Part shown: in pieces, positions 12,165 to 25,956 of the stretch
How positions within the stretch are numbered: position 1 is the first letter of the stretch
Layout of the letters: the number at the start of each line of letters is the position of its first letter
Origin: Sthenelais limicola
Lineage: Eukaryota > Annelida > Polychaeta > Phyllodocida > Sigalionidae
Assembly (NCBI GenBank): GCA_942159475.1
Contig: OW804096.1
Coordinates: 112,876,194 to 112,940,193 of the forward strand
DNA length: 64,000 nt
Direction: 5' to 3'
The notes under the pieces: model-generated
What the model saw: the letters and a program-made list of their open reading frames with translations, nothing else
What the model was told of the DNA's origin: nothing
Database searches by the model: none
Position numbers and translations under genes: made by a program

Positions 12165-15100
12165 TCACCTTCTGATATGACTTGTGATCCATTCCAAACC
12201 TTGATACAACCTGTAATGTTTAAAAAATGAAATGCCATGAATTCACCTGACACGGATTTGTACAAATACCAAGTAAACAATTTGAAGTTACCGGTATTAC
12301 TTTATCAATTGTTATTTTGCCTTAGTGAAAAGCGAGTACCAAACAAAATATTTCCATGGCAATTTAATTCTTTTTAGCTAATTCTCACGGTCAAATGGAG
12401 CATAAATACACAACCTACCCTTCTCCAGTTAATGCACAGCACGCTTGTATGTGCCACCCATGATCTTTAATTGACGTGAGGTTGAGTTGTTGTGAGATCT
12501 CAGCAGAGGACATAGCTCCTTTTATATCTTGTTTATTAGCAAAGATGAGTACAGCAGCCTTCTTAAGATCTTCACAATGAAGCATTTGGTAGAGTTCTTC
12601 TTTCGTGATGCTAAGGCGTTCCCGATCGGTACTGTCAACTACCAAGATCACGAACTGAAAATAAACAAGTCGAGCCAGTTATTCACTCATTATAAACTCG
12701 GTTGTTCTGTATTTGCTTAAGGTTGGTCAGAATAACAGTTATTTTTATTGTAAGGAACGGGAAAAGTATATTACCATACCATTTTATTTGTTTCATCTGA
12801 ATTATCTCAAAAGAATACAGAGACAGCGAAAAATACATCGCTAATTGTAGCGTTTTCCGTGCATTCTCGCAATATTTACAAATAGAAGATATACATTCAG
12901 TTGTTATCGTCGAAGTTAGGACTAAAAATGTCTACAAAGTGAGATGATGGATATCTGGCGACAACGAAAGTTACATCGAGATTAAGAACAATACATGAAA
13001 AGATGAAGGGATGTAAAGAGACAAGAAATATGCACGGGATTTGCTAGTGGGACAGTCGGGCCCACATCTTCATCGCTCCATGTTGTCTCTCCCACCATCT
13101 TTCTCTTTCAACCTCTCTCTGTAACTTTGTACCCGTATTAACATTCATTCCTCAAATGGGACCCTTTTAAGATTCTGTTGTACAACAGATAGAGATTCAG
13201 AGGCAATGTAAGACGGAAACCGATTGTTGAGATTGAGGCAAAGGGAAAGAGAGATTAATAGTAGGCTATGTAATGGAATAATGGGAATGGAATTGTGAAC
13301 AAACATTCACACCTCAAATCGGACCTTTTTAAGACTCTTCTTTTGGTCATTTTTGTGCAACAAATACAGATTTAGAGGCAATGTCAGATGGATACAGAGT
13401 GCTTGAGATCGAGGCAAAGGAACAGAGAGATTAATAGTAGACTATGTTATGAAATACAATGTAATGGGAATGGAATTGTGCACCAATGGATGAAAAGTGT
13501 TAAACACGAGTGTTATACAATAGTAAAACAAGCTTGTCACGAAAAGTTCTGAAGACACACCTGTTCACAGTAAACTACTGTAAGCAATGATTAATTAATC
13601 TGAAAGACTAAGTCACTAATATGTGTTATCCAAGCACTTAAAACTCTATGCTAAGATTCTCCATTACATGTAACATATATGGGTCAGATCTTCAGAAAAT
13701 GTACAATTGGCCTTCATCAATCCCCCCAAATAACCCTGATTTAAGAGAAAAATCAGGTTCAAAATACAGTTCAACATAACCAGACAGATGTATTGAATGA
13801 ATAATTCTCTCATCACTATTAATTAACCTCAACCTGCCTTCAGCCCGCCAATTACCCCTCATCAACAGATGAGGGGTAATTAATATAGAATAGACTCAGA
13901 TATACTCAGTAATTATCATTTTTCTCTCTAATTTAGCAGAATTTGAGAGATGTGTAGAACTGTAAATTGTGCATTTTATGAAAATCTGACCCATATATGA
14001 GGAGGGATACGGAGGTAGAGGGAAGGGAAGCAGGAGAGGGGTCACTGAAATATTGATAATGGAGGTACATTAATTTCCAGGTTTCGGGTTTCCTTGAGGA
14101 TTTATGATTTGGCAAAAATCTTATGAATATACATAGGAAATATGCGAAATATTGCATTATTTAACATATCTAGATTATCTCTCATTACTATTTCACCATA
14201 ATGGCTAAAAGTAAAAACAAATATTATTAAATGTTTTGTAAAAAAGAATATCTATCGAAGATTTGAATAATTGATGATTAAATATTAAGGGAGATATATT
14301 ATTACATAACAAAAGTTCATTACATGATTTATGGGATAATGCTAGAAAATTCTTTTTCCACCAAGCTTCATCTGTTGATGAGGGGTAATTGGCGGGCTGA
14401 AGGCAGGTTGAGGTTAACTGGGGGTGAATACCTTTAACTGGGGGGAATAAAGGATAAAGGATGGTGTGTACATGGCTTTAAAGATAAAGGGGCGATCAGC
14501 TGGCCCCCAGGCTTTAAAAGCCTTTTAGGGGCGACGAGATGGGGGGGATGGTGTTTTATTGGCTTACTAAGATGGAGTTTCTTCGCGTAGTTTCCCGCTG
14601 CCACACGGACGCAACAATGTTATGGTTAACGGTTGTCCGGGACAGACAAATAATCCTGTTCTGTCCAAAACATTAAACTGATATAAAAAAGGAGGCTCGC
14701 CACCTAACAACATGTGTAGGCACTACCCTCCTTAATAGAAACAGAAAGAGAAGCAAATTATCAGGATTGAGATAATGGTAAGGCTAATTACTTCTGCATT
14801 TGTGTAATATGTGCTCCAGGCAGACCGTAGTGATTCTTGGCCACCGATGTCCCACATCAAAAAGTGTATATTCTTCCATATTACTTCCTCAACATTGCTA
14901 CCAATGGTCGGAGACGTATGGACCACCTCATTCATCAAGCTGCAAATATATAGAATACATGCCGTTGTCATTAAAATAAGGTACATCTGTCTTTATTACG
15001 AGTAAATAGGGGAAACCAGTTTGATGCTAAAAATGTGAGTAAATGAAATAAAACTTAAAAAGAAAAGGAAAAACAGTGGAGGGGAAATTGGAGCATTTCC

Positions 15101-18100
15101 AGTAGCGCTGGTTTAAACCTGTTACTTCATAAAGTCGCTCGGTTCCCAATGCGTGCTTCAGAAAGCAGCGAAACTTGTCAATGTTCCAACATTTGCACGT
15201 ATATGCACTTCCAAAACACCACCACTACGTGGATATATTATATAGTTTAAACTAAACAGACATGTCCATACAAAACCTTAGTTGTTTCTGTTCGATAAGG
15301 GTGTGTGTGTATGTGTATGTGTGTGTGTGTGGGGGGGGGGGGGGGGGGCGGTGCGGTGCGATTATACTACATAATAAGGCAGGCGACACATGAACATTTT
15401 CGTGAATATGTGTATTTTCTATATTGATTGGCCTGAAGCGTAACCATGTTAGATACTGATAGAGCCTGAATAAAAAATATTTATTTTTATTTTTATTCAA
15501 GTATCGTCTATTAATATTAACATGGGTGTAACAGAGAAAGATAAGGAGCAATGCTCTTCTGATAAATGCAACTCTGGCTACATCAGGTTACAAACAGCTT
15601 ACATAAATGTCAACACTAGTTTTCGAAACTCAAGAAGTGCAGACAAAAACCATGAAAGTTATAAAAGGCGTGACTATGTGGATTAAAAAAGATAATTTCG
15701 GCGGGATATCGACAAACTGTACCCTAGATAGATTCCACCTATTTACCCACCACCACCTCAAGGGACTTTCTCTATCTTTTCTGGTGCAAGGTCAGATGAG
15801 TGCATGGTTAAGGTGATTGGGTTGTGGGAAAGGTGTTTTTTTTAATTTCAAAATGGTTATAATTTAGATTTGTTGATACACTAACAGTTAAACAGGTATG
15901 TTACTCGACCTGTATAAAGTGCAAAGTCCGTCATTCAGTAGCCAAGTTCAAGATTTAGTGGATCTGACTAGGTAGTTTAATGATCTCGTATTTAGAAGGA
16001 ACGTTTTTTTAAAACAAGATATTGAGGGTAGGGAGTGGTGGCGGGTAAAGGACAAAGAATTTGGGCGTCAAAAAGGAATTTGGGCGTCAAAAAGAAAGCC
16101 TTCTTCGAGTCATTTTGTAACGTTTAGGAAATAGAATTAGTCGTGAGATGATATGAGGGCGCTGTATATGAGCAGCATGCAGGTTGTCACAGTGACACAG
16201 TAAGGCCAAGGCACATGAATTATAATAACTAATCAAATGCGAAGGAAGTGAACAATGCCGAATAATTAATGGAGACACAATACGCAAATTGTTCTGACCA
16301 AAAAGCTGCAACAAATTCCACATTATGATGCCGCAAGGGCGATTTATTTAATTTTCTGATCTCATTTGTCTAGGTCTGACATCTACAATTCATAAAGTTC
16401 GTGAATATAAAAAATACGATTTATTCATGAATATAACTATCAGATTCATTCATAATGTAGGCTATGTTCTTACTAGTCGAATTATGAACACCGTTGTATA
16501 CATTACATTAACCAGATGTAAATTAATGTCCTTTGCAGGGAAGCTGAGGCCATACATATTCCCTCAATATGCATTCATGAGAATGTTGTTGTCATTCAGG
16601 TCACTCAATCTAGCTCAATCTATTTTCTCATGGAGCAGGCAAAACACCTTGTATTCATTTGGAGCCATCAAAAATATAAAATGGAAATGCACACACATGC
16701 TGTTTACAAGTTCGTGCATGTTATATACATACAAAATATGTAATATGCATATGCAATCATTACTATAATCTAAAGGATAATTAGTAGACATGGATGTCAT
16801 GATAAGGGATGGCTCGAAGAGAACAAACGATAAGCTATCTGAAAATATGCTTCCAATATAGACTGTTTCAAAAGCCACAGAAGCGAGCTCGACTCAATGA
16901 CTATTGTGATATAATCGAGTACGCTGTATCGATGACAGCTGATGGACTACCGAGGTTTGCAACGTGTCTTGAGTATCTAGGTGTATTGATTAGTAACCTA
17001 TAAGTTCGTACTTTATGTACTTCGTTTTGCATTTTCTATGCAAGCTTCAATGACAGGACTATCGAAACTCATCAAATACATGAATTCAGCTCAAGGCATT
17101 TTACGCGAAATTAATAAGCATCCATCAAAACATCAATAAATGGGAATTATGCCATCAAACTCTCATCAGGGAATAGTTTTAGGTCAATTTGTCCGTGATC
17201 AATACACGATGCACATGTGCCCAGTCACTGCAAGTAAAATAAACAAAATGTATGGATGTGTGTCCCACTATTTTGCTCTCTATTTTGCTTGAGTCTTTCA
17301 ATGAGTAAACGTGTCCAATTCAGTTGAGTTAGCTGGTGCAGTTTCACTGTGCAAACAGGTCGAATAGAATGGGTCACGTAATACCCTAGCAGAAAACAGG
17401 GAATTGGTACAGAGCCACGGGGAGTTCTTGAAACGCATTCACTAGTATAAGTATTCTGATCCTATGATTTCGACTTGAGTTCACTTGGCAGTTCATTCTA
17501 CAATCTTGGATAGGGAGGAGTGGCCAAGGACGCACTACAAGAAAGGTTGCAGTAACCCTGATTCAAAACCTCAACGAGACAGGCACAGACACATAGCGGC
17601 GACAATGTAGGAACGAGGATATCAACGGTAGTGCTGGTCGCCGCTGCATAGTCTGTGTTCCAAAATTGCATACGCATCTTATGACCAAAGAAAGGAGAAA
17701 GCCACTGCTTCAGGTCCGGCGACGAGTTAAATGTGTACAGGCGGAGGACCCTGGATTTGGGCGCCGCTCACATGTTACCTTGGCAACAGGAGACAAGGAA
17801 TCTTGTGAGCACTACTCTTAGATTTGATCCCGGCAGCCTTAATTTAAAAAGTTTATCAGGATCAATTTCGCCAACGAGACATACTACAGGTTATAAAGAC
17901 ACAAGTTTGCATAATAAAAGACCAGACTGAAGAAAAATAAATCAAGAAATATACATAATCATAGTATTTTGTAGAAGGTTTTTCATCACATAATTTATCG
18001 ATCAGTTCATCGTTATGCACAATCATCATCATCACATATCACAATTCAAAAAGTTCATTGTTCATTATATTCCAGGTAGGTGCCTAGGATTAGTTGTGTT

Positions 18101-21100
18101 AATCGGAAGTGTGTGGGTCTTTGAAACTAGTAAACCTGACTCCCTATTCCGAGTGTGTCTTTCAACCGCAAATAGATTAAATAAATAAAGATATAATTGC
18201 ATATATCAATGCAATATGATTCAAATCAGGCGTTATATTCCCTTCCCATCCGTCAATCAATGTATTGGAGACAACCAAGATTTGTTATCCACCTTTGACA
18301 TCTGTTCTACCTCAGTGTTCTTCCAGTACATTTCCTTTCTGATGTTCATTGGCATGTATTTGTCTTCTGGCTTCAATAACGCTTCCTTCTGGCGAAGTGT
18401 TTGGCTTGTCAAATGTAGATAGTATGATGGTGGTGAATGGTTTTGAGGGCGGTTTCTTCCTTTCCGACCAGTCAGTCTGGTCGCTTGACAATGTGGGTCA
18501 GCATCACTGGGTCTTCCATCCATTCTTCCAAAATTTCCCCACTGTTAATAAGGAAATATTTCCTTATACTAAGATATAACTAAACGCGAGCTGCATATGG
18601 GGCAACGTATTCACAAAACGCAAGTGACTTTTGGTGAGTGTCTTTCACAAGTGCCGAAGGCACGCGTGAAAGACACTCACCAAAAGGCACGAGCGTTTTG
18701 TGAATGCGTTGCCCCATATGCAGCTCAAGTTTAGTTATATTTTTATGCCATGATATATATTTAAGAGTTATTTACCTTCATTTCATGTCTCGCAACACTC
18801 TGACTCGGCAAAAACAAGCACCTACAACGTTGCGTCATGAAATGAGCGTCATGAAATGAGCGTCATTGATTGGCGCAGCTAGAATTACGTAACCAATCAA
18901 AATAGCGGGAGTAAATTGGTTGCATTCGAAAAGCGGATTCCACTAGTGAAATCCAGGCATGTTTATGCCATGGTCTAATCTGGCCATGTTTTTGTGGATA
19001 CGCACAGCTATCATGGCATAATGCTGATGGTCCCTCCTTGAACCGCCTTCAGACGCTGACCCATCCATTTTTCAATGACAAAGCACAGATATGCTCTACT
19101 AAACCCTAAACATCATGTGATATCATGTATACATTTTCTAAGCGGGGAATTTGTATCTAACGATCTCACATATGTACTTTATATAATCCTTATTGATTAA
19201 CGAAGTGGGAAAGTATTTTACATGGACTTTAGTTATAGCAGACCACTTGCATGGGGCACTGCCATGGCCATAAATCGTGTGACCGTAAGTTACATATCAT
19301 ACCCACAATAACAACGAGGCACAGGCCTTGCCCCTGCTTTGCCTGAGTGGACACATCTTTCTTCAGTTGATTCGAGACATAGTTTTGTATAAACTAATGA
19401 TGAGTGTTCTACAACGGGTTGCTTTTCAGCATGAATATGCAATGAACAAAAGCAGGGGAAGGTGTTAATAGGGTTGGGGGGGAGTGAAATCGTATATATG
19501 GCACGGCAGGAGATTTGCTGATTAAAATTCGGGGTCTCTTGGATGAGTGAGGGCAAGGATATTTTCAATCTGTTTATTCATTGCAGGTGCAGCAATAGTG
19601 CTCAAAAACAAAACATGTGGCAGCGAACCTGGGTGCCAGGTCAATGTTTGTTTACATGTAGGTTTAGGTGTAGGGGCTTTTGGCGGAACCTTACAATTTA
19701 GCACTGGCTAGCCAAAGTGGGCGGAGCTTAGGGAACCCTGTGGGTGGGGCTTAGCGGACATTTACTAGTCATTTAATTAGTTTTATTTGTCTATTTTTAC
19801 TCGGGACAGTCCACTACCCCCTTTACTGACATAGGACCATCAATTTAAGGTTTAATTAGGGTTAGGGTTAGGGTTACTTTTGGTATTGATTAGTGTAAGT
19901 CACATTTGACAGCACCACTATCCGCGCCTACCCAAGCCGGCTCCAGCTACAACAGCCAATTCTTTGTGACGGCCTCCGCTCATCTGGTCATGTGACAGTG
20001 CATCCACGAGTCGCAAGCAGTGGAACCTTACGGCAATGTGCCGGCTGGCTGAAAGTGACTTCAGTGACTTCGCAAACTTTGATTGGCTGTTGTATCTGGA
20101 GCCGGCTTAAGGGGCGGGCTATAGTGGTGCTGTCACAATCATAGAAAATATGAACGAACACAAATCCATACCATGACTAACCCTAAACCTAACCCTAAAT
20201 TCGTGGTCCTAAGTCAGTAAAGGCAGTAGTGGACTGTCCCTGGTAAAAACTGACTAATAAAAGTAATTACTTGACTAGTAATAGCAAGACTGGATCCGCT
20301 AAGCCCCGCCCACCCCAGTCTGGCTTCATTTGTATGTGGTTTGTGAAGACGTTGTATGTGGTTTGTGAAGATATCTGGGGTGGAAATGTGATTTTGAAGG
20401 CCTTTTTAGTTCTTTAGTTGTATTCTATACATAGAGAGAATGGGACGAGCCGGCAATAATCGAAAATTTATTGGACGAGATTCGTCCACATACAGTATGA
20501 GTCCGTTCCGTTTTTCAGTACCCCAAAATGGGGGGCAATTAAAACTGGTGCCATATATGACCAGAGCGCAGGCTACTCCAGTCACTCCAGGCGATGGTCC
20601 TAAACCACAGGCATGCACATGCTGCTTGAGGCTCTCTATGAGGGACTAGACAGGCAAAATACCTAATTTGAATAAATGATGGGACTTATTAGCCTGAGAT
20701 TGATATATAACTTCTGGGACTGGCTTAATACTTCAAAGAGGATGAAATTATCTTTTGTATTTTACACACTTATAAACAGTACTTGAAATGAAAGTTGTGC
20801 TACATTAATAAAACTTATATCATTTGATAGAGAATTTAATGCTCTATTTAAAGCATATCAACGCATAGCTAGCATATCAACAGGGCTATTTTTAGACAAC
20901 TACATTTTTATAGGACACGTCCTATATGAATATTTTTATAGCACCCCACTTATAGCACCTCTTATATAGCATGCACATATAATAAAACTATTTTTAGCCC
21001 GGGAAAGCCCGTTAGGAATTAAAAGAGATTGATGTCAAGCCTCTTCCACCTCAGTGGTAACATGCAGTGTTAAAGTATGGTACGAATATTTTTCAGGAAA

Positions 21101-24100
21101 TTTTTCTTGGCAGGTAAAGCCTGGCTATGCTGGCTATGTCAGCATAGGGGAAAGTATGAGAGGGGTCACCCCTCTCATTGGGGGGGTTTGGGGAAAATTT
21201 TCGGAATTCCCCCAGGAAATAACCCGTTTTTGCCCATATATTTCCCTACAACCACTTAACACTCTATTTATAGCCTGGGAAAGCCCCTGTTACTAGAACA
21301 GATTGAGATCATGCCTTTATGTCCCACTGTCTCGGCAACATGGGATTCCCTAGCAATGCGTCCTATGAATGTCCCTGAGGAAGAGGGCAGGGAGAGGGGG
21401 TAATGGGAGATGGGGTTAGGAGAAAAACAGGTATGAGAGACAGAAGAGGCGGAGGACAAAGAGGGAGAGGGGGAAATGTGGGGCGAGAGGGGGACCGTCC
21501 AGAGAACGGGTACTTTGCTAGTATATTATAACGTGGTAATCCAACTTAGTAAATTAAAATTGCTCCTTAATGGATAAACATATGCTGATCATGTTTTGCT
21601 TACAAAGAACAGCAGTATGACCTTGTGTCTTATGAAATGAGCAGTGGCCACAAAAGCAGACCTACTAAACCTGGGGGAGTCTCCCGCATTTGCCTAATTC
21701 CTCCCGCCAACCCACATTTGAGACAAAATCTCCTGCAAAAAAAACCCCGACCCCAACCAACTACCCCTGCAATATGTACGCAGTAATGTCAACTTTTGGG
21801 GCTAACATAAACTGCAGTTTTTCATAACTACAGTCCACCAGAGACAGTACAATAGTGTAATGTACTGTCTCTGAGTCCACACATTGTCCGTCGCACCAGT
21901 CAGAAACAGTTCTATATACCTCTTAGGTATTAATTACTTGATGACAAAGTCTTGAAAAAGACTAGCCTAGTTAGTGATACGGATAGCTATGGTGAAAGTG
22001 GCGTTTGCTGGCGTTGATCAGATTCTGAATGCTATACCTTTACCAGTGGGGCTTCTTATAGTGTGACATAAACTTTGCCAGTGTAATGAGGATATCTTGA
22101 TATTCTAAACTAGGTAATAATTTGTCAAACCATCCTGCTTGATATTCGTTTTGACCCTCGACAGGGGGAAACATTGCGACATATTCACGGTTTGGACCAG
22201 TGGGCACAGCTTTAGCCAGATGTAGTTGGAAAGATAAAATCAAAGGAATCTATGTTCTAACCTTGTAGGCAGCATAGAGTCTGGGTAAACATAATATTAC
22301 GGTGACCAGATATGAAATAATGGAAACCGGCAAAAGGGGATGGTCGATACCTTGCTATCTAATACAGATACATATCCATTTAGTTGTTTCCTTTTTAGGT
22401 CATTGATGAAATGAATTAAGTTTTGTTCTTCGGCAAGATTTAGTATAGATCTAGTATTTTTGGTAGTGAGATTTTCTCTGAAGAGTCCGGGATGTGTTCT
22501 GGAGTGACTCCTTTGAGTCAGATATCCGAAGTGTGAAGCAAAGGTAATTTTGTCGCTTCAATAGGAGCTTAGATTAAAAGAAACAGATTAAGTTCTCGGA
22601 ATTTTATTGCTTGCACCCTGCTGATTCCCGGCCCAAAGATGAGGGGGACCTCCTGTGGTGCAAGGGGGCTTTGTGCACCATGATGGTCACCGCCGATGCC
22701 ACCGCCGATGCCCACCCCTCTCCAGAACCTCATGACCTAATTGCTGAAGATTAACTATTGGTACATGATTAATACAAACTATCATTCATACACATTGCAC
22801 TCTTCCAGAATTATATTCCCCATGTTGCAAGCATGATTTTGGTATTCGATTTATCTCTCTACTAGTAACTATACTTACAAATCAAGTTACAGTTAAATTT
22901 CTTTGGAACACTTATTTGAAAGCACTTTTTCTTTTCAAGATCTTTATATTTCCTAATCCGTCCTAATTATTGGGATTTGAGTATGTGATTCTTGAGAAAT
23001 GTAGCTTTCCTGTGGTATATGTGGTTAAGGTGTCGCACAATGTCGCATGGGGCAAAAAAGCAGGTAAAAATGATGAATTTTGTGTAGTTGGTACTTGATA
23101 TCTCCACTTGTACTGCATGTATTTGAACTGGGGAAGGACATTTTTTCGGCTCTTTAGTTCTTATTGTTTAAAATTGCAATTAAGTCGTTTAGAAATGGTG
23201 AGGGGCACTCCACTGCTAATGACCAGATAAGAGCTAATCACCCTGCTGGGCGGCGGAGATGATGGAACCTTTCATCTCCCTCTGACTCCCCTCTGTCCCT
23301 TTTACTCTAAGATAGGAGCAACCATAAAAATGTCACTACATACTGATCTGGCTTCCACATACTGACCATCCACTCTAAGTTATCCTCTAAGTACTCTAAG
23401 TTATAGAATGCAACATATTCGAGGGTGGTTCAGGGAGAGCAATAGGTAACAAAATAATCTTGTAAGGGTGATAAAAACAGGTGTTCCTAGTAACTGCATG
23501 GTACTGCCAGAGAAATATATAAATTGGACTGGGTGTACATAAAATTCCTCAGATGGTCAGAATAATAAAAGTGTACATTCCTGACACATGTTTACATATT
23601 TGGATGGGATAGACAGATTCATGAACTCGCAATGATTTACTGAGATCAAAGATAATGTACTAGCATCTTTGCTGAGATAGAGGAGCAGCCTCTCCAAGCA
23701 TATAATTATAGATCAATTTCGAATCAACATGTAAATTAAAACTATGGTTATACATGTATACAAATTAAAATACGTACAGAGGACGGAAAAAAATATAATA
23801 CACCTCTAATTCAATTTGAACTTTGATGTAAATCTATGAAAGCCCTGAGCCCGATACAGTCATCACTACTAATATTATAGTAATAACGCGCAACGATCGA
23901 ATGAGACACACGTGCTGATCCTGGGATTAGGACCCCCATTGTTCGGTTTGGGTCAGGCACTCTGAGTCAACAAACATGACATCAGACAATAAGAAAGTAA
24001 CCGATAAACATGCTCTCTTATCTCAATTTACCTGGTTCCACGCCAAAGTTTTGTATACAACTTCATACCAATTTCAGCATTAGCATATTATGAACAATGA

Positions 24101-25956
24101 GCCGCGGGTGATCGATATGAACTTGCCTATGTATGAGGTCAAAGTATGGGCTAATGCCATGGATATTCGATGTGATTGTCCCGGGTGAATATTCATCCTG
24201 TGTACTCAATAGTGATAGAAAATCCAAATTGAAAGGTGTGATGATAAAGTTTTGAGATGGAACACTAAATTCTAGCCTCTATACATAACCCTGAAGGCAA
24301 AGAGTAGTCATGAAAGCATTACATGTTACTGTATATTTCATTAAGTACATGACTGTTACAGCCAGGCCCAGACAATTCACTGTTAACTAGAGCAGAATCA
24401 CTTATACTTACAATTGGTATAATATTGTGGTTTTTCCAGCATTGTCTAAGCCAACTATTATCACTTTGTGTTCTGTAAAAGAAAAGACAAGTCAGATTAG
24501 CACCTCTTTATAATTAGATTGGGTCCACTATGGAAGTAAACGGACTGTGAGATTCTTGGGTTATAATGTTGACGGTACCAAGCTTGGGGCAGGTGAAGAA
24601 CCAAACCATTGTCATTCTTTATCCAAGTTGCAAGGAATAACACAAACGTGGATGACATTTTTAACAACAGCAGAGCAATGGGAAACGAACTAGTTCCATC
24701 AAAATTCGGAAGAAAGACATAGTATTAGTAGTTTATCTAATCCTGCTGACTATGTCGATCCTGTATTCCTGTTTTTCGTTGAAAAAAATAACAAAGAACT
24801 TAGTCACGTTTCTGATGGAAGGTCGTGATTACGTCGGTCCAATCAGGATGTACGTGGAGTCATCGCCCAAGGCCAAGGCAATGAGATTGTGGATTGTTTA
24901 TCTCGTGTGCTCAATAGTTATAGAAAATTGAAAGGTGTGATGACAACGTTTTCAGCTGGAACACTTCTATGATGTTGATGATACCTTAGAGCTTCGAGCG
25001 ATAGTATTACTCTGATAAGGAAATTGCATATCTGATATTCCCCACATGACATATAGACAGCTACTGTACTGTACAACTAACCGTAGGGTATCTACACTGG
25101 GTTTGGGTTTTTTAAATCTTATTGAATGATGGCATATTGTCGTGTGCGGAAATTCATTTTGTTTTACCAAGATTTGAATCATGATCTGTGATTGAACGTC
25201 TGTCTGAGAGGGGGTAAAATAATGGGGGCGCGATGAGTCACGCGGAACAGCTGTTATTGTCTACGGTGTCATCTCATTCTACTAACTAATGGTCTAAATG
25301 ATACTTGTACATATCAAGTCCATGACTTGCATGAGTCAGGTCTCATCGGTTAATATAGTATGTACTCTAAATTATACTATGTATTCTACCGTACTGCGTA
25401 GGCTACATGTACGTAGTCGTAGGCCTAGGGCTAGGCTACTTGAAATGAAATTCAAAATGAGCATTAATTAGATAAGATCCTAGATGGAAACTACAGTAGC
25501 CTGAGTAGGTACTCAAATGTTGTGACAATACGCAATTGTAAACTCGATGGAATAACTAAAATGTTAATCGGTATGGTGATATAAAGTAAAGGGAATATCC
25601 GAATTTCGACTCCTGAGAGATGTCACTGCCAATGGCAATGGACAATGAAATTTGGCCATTGACGATTATGTCGTTCATGCTACATCATGCCACAACTATT
25701 TTTTTCAAGGGCAAGTTGTGGCAAACAATGCCACAACATGAGCTGCACACAGCGTCAATAATGATAAGATGAGCAAACAGAGTCCACACTTTCAGGTTCA
25801 ACGCGACAGCCAACATATCTATAATCTGGCTAAACCACAGAGCCATCTGACATAGCCTAGTCCCTCTCGACCAACTGAGACTGAGTGAACTAGTAAAACG
25901 ACAAACTTACCTTCGTTTGTGAACAGTCCCCACAACTTCGAAAACAAAAGACCCAT
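12165..25956 (-). CDS. ARL5: ADP-ribosylation factor-like protein 5 (ARL5), 5 exons
   Basis: Exons in transcript order are 25956-25911, 24472-24412, 14939-14792, 12654-12419 and 12210-12165; they join to 178 residues plus TGA, the usual ARL5 length. Gly2 (MGLLFSKLW) is the expected N-myristoylation site. The nucleotide-binding motifs are present: P-loop GLDNAGKTT (about 23-31), switch I with PTIGSN, WDIGGQ switch II (about 65-70, Q70 the catalytic glutamine), NKQD (about 125-128) and a CCAL loop. The last exon encodes [18 protein letters not shown]5 proteins are trans-Golgi GTPases that recruit the GARP tether for endosome-to-Golgi traffic. Introns 1 (about 1.4 kb) and 2 (about 9.5 kb) carry repeats. 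The start lies 419 bp from a divergent ATG at 26376, suggesting a shared promoter. ARL5A and ARL5B are not separable here. Confidence 0.96.
13140..13490. repeat. Diverged tandem duplication, unit about 170 bp, in ARL5 intron 3
   Basis: Two units begin near 13141 (ACATTCATTCCTCAAATGGG) and 13303 (ACATTCACACCTCAAATCGG) and run in parallel through AGAGGCAATGT and AGAGATTAATAGTAG to ATGGGAATGGAATTGTG. Small indels separate them. Confidence 0.85.
13822..14425. mobile_element. Fold-back (MITE-like) element with about 50-bp inverted ends
   Basis: The left arm at 13822-13875 (TTAACCTCAACCTGCCTTCA and onward) is the reverse complement of 14370-14417. Between them is about 490 bp of AT-rich non-coding DNA. 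The inner part of the left arm is itself a 30-bp palindrome (13851-13880: ATTACCCCTCAT, loop, ATGAGGGGTAAT). A second inverted pair, 13674-13708 against 13964-14001, shows nested fold-back structure. No transposase is present. Confidence 0.75.
18574..18740. repeat. Near-perfect palindrome, 75-bp arms, 17-nt spacer
   Basis: Left arm 18574-18648 (contains GCATATGGGGCAACG and GGTGAGTGTCTTTCAC) pairs with 18666-18740 with few mismatches. The spacer AAGTGCCGAAGGCACGC is itself partly palindromic (GTGCC/GGCAC). This is typical of a short fold-back MITE or a palindromic insertion; nothing in it is coding. Confidence 0.9.
19705..20325. mobile_element. Fold-back element with long inverted arms containing TTAGGG repeats
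   Basis: The left arm (about 19720-19940) and right arm (about 20090-20320) are inverted copies. Matching landmarks are GTGGGGCTTAGCGGA with CCGCTAAGCCCCGCCCA, GGGACAGTCCACTAC with GTAGTGGACTGTCCC, and GGAGCCGGCTT with AAGCCGGCTCC. The left arm carries TTAGGGTTAGGGTTAGGG at 19858-19875 and the right arm the CCCTAA form at about 20182-20200. Single-arm relatives occur at about 30998-31093 and 49150-49268. No transposase was seen. Confidence 0.85.
21841..21871. repeat. Short perfect hairpin, 10-bp stem
   Basis: GAGACAGTAC at 21841-21850 pairs perfectly with GTACTGTCTC at 21862-21871 around an 11-nt loop, inside ARL5 intron 2. The stem is too short for a typical miRNA precursor. Confidence 0.6.
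24197..24968. repeat. Direct repeat pair, about 65 bp, spanning ARL5 exon 2
   Basis: The stretch at about 24197-24265 (GTGTACTCAATAGTGATAGA, then AAATTGAAAGGTGTGATGA and TGGAACACT) recurs at about 24906-24968 with small changes. The first copy is in ARL5 intron 2 and the second in intron 1, on either side of exon 2. Confidence 0.7.

Larger units (their letters stand above)
14940..24411. other. ARL5 intron 2 (about 9.5 kb): repeats, no recognisable gene
   Basis: Holds a (GT)n plus poly-G tract (about 15300-15348), a large palindrome (18574-18740), a fold-back element with telomere-like repeats (about 19705-20325) and a small hairpin (21841-21871). A minus-strand ORF at 18257-18523 (88 codons) has protein-like composition but no homology I recognise. 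Confidence 0.6.

Noticed and set aside
18257..18523. 88-codon minus-strand ORF with protein-like composition
   Set aside because: No recognised domain, no clear splice context, and other frames in the same stretch are equally open in part.
19858..19875. Telomere or chromosome-fusion point
   Set aside because: Only three TTAGGG units, placed symmetrically in a fold-back element that is repeated elsewhere.
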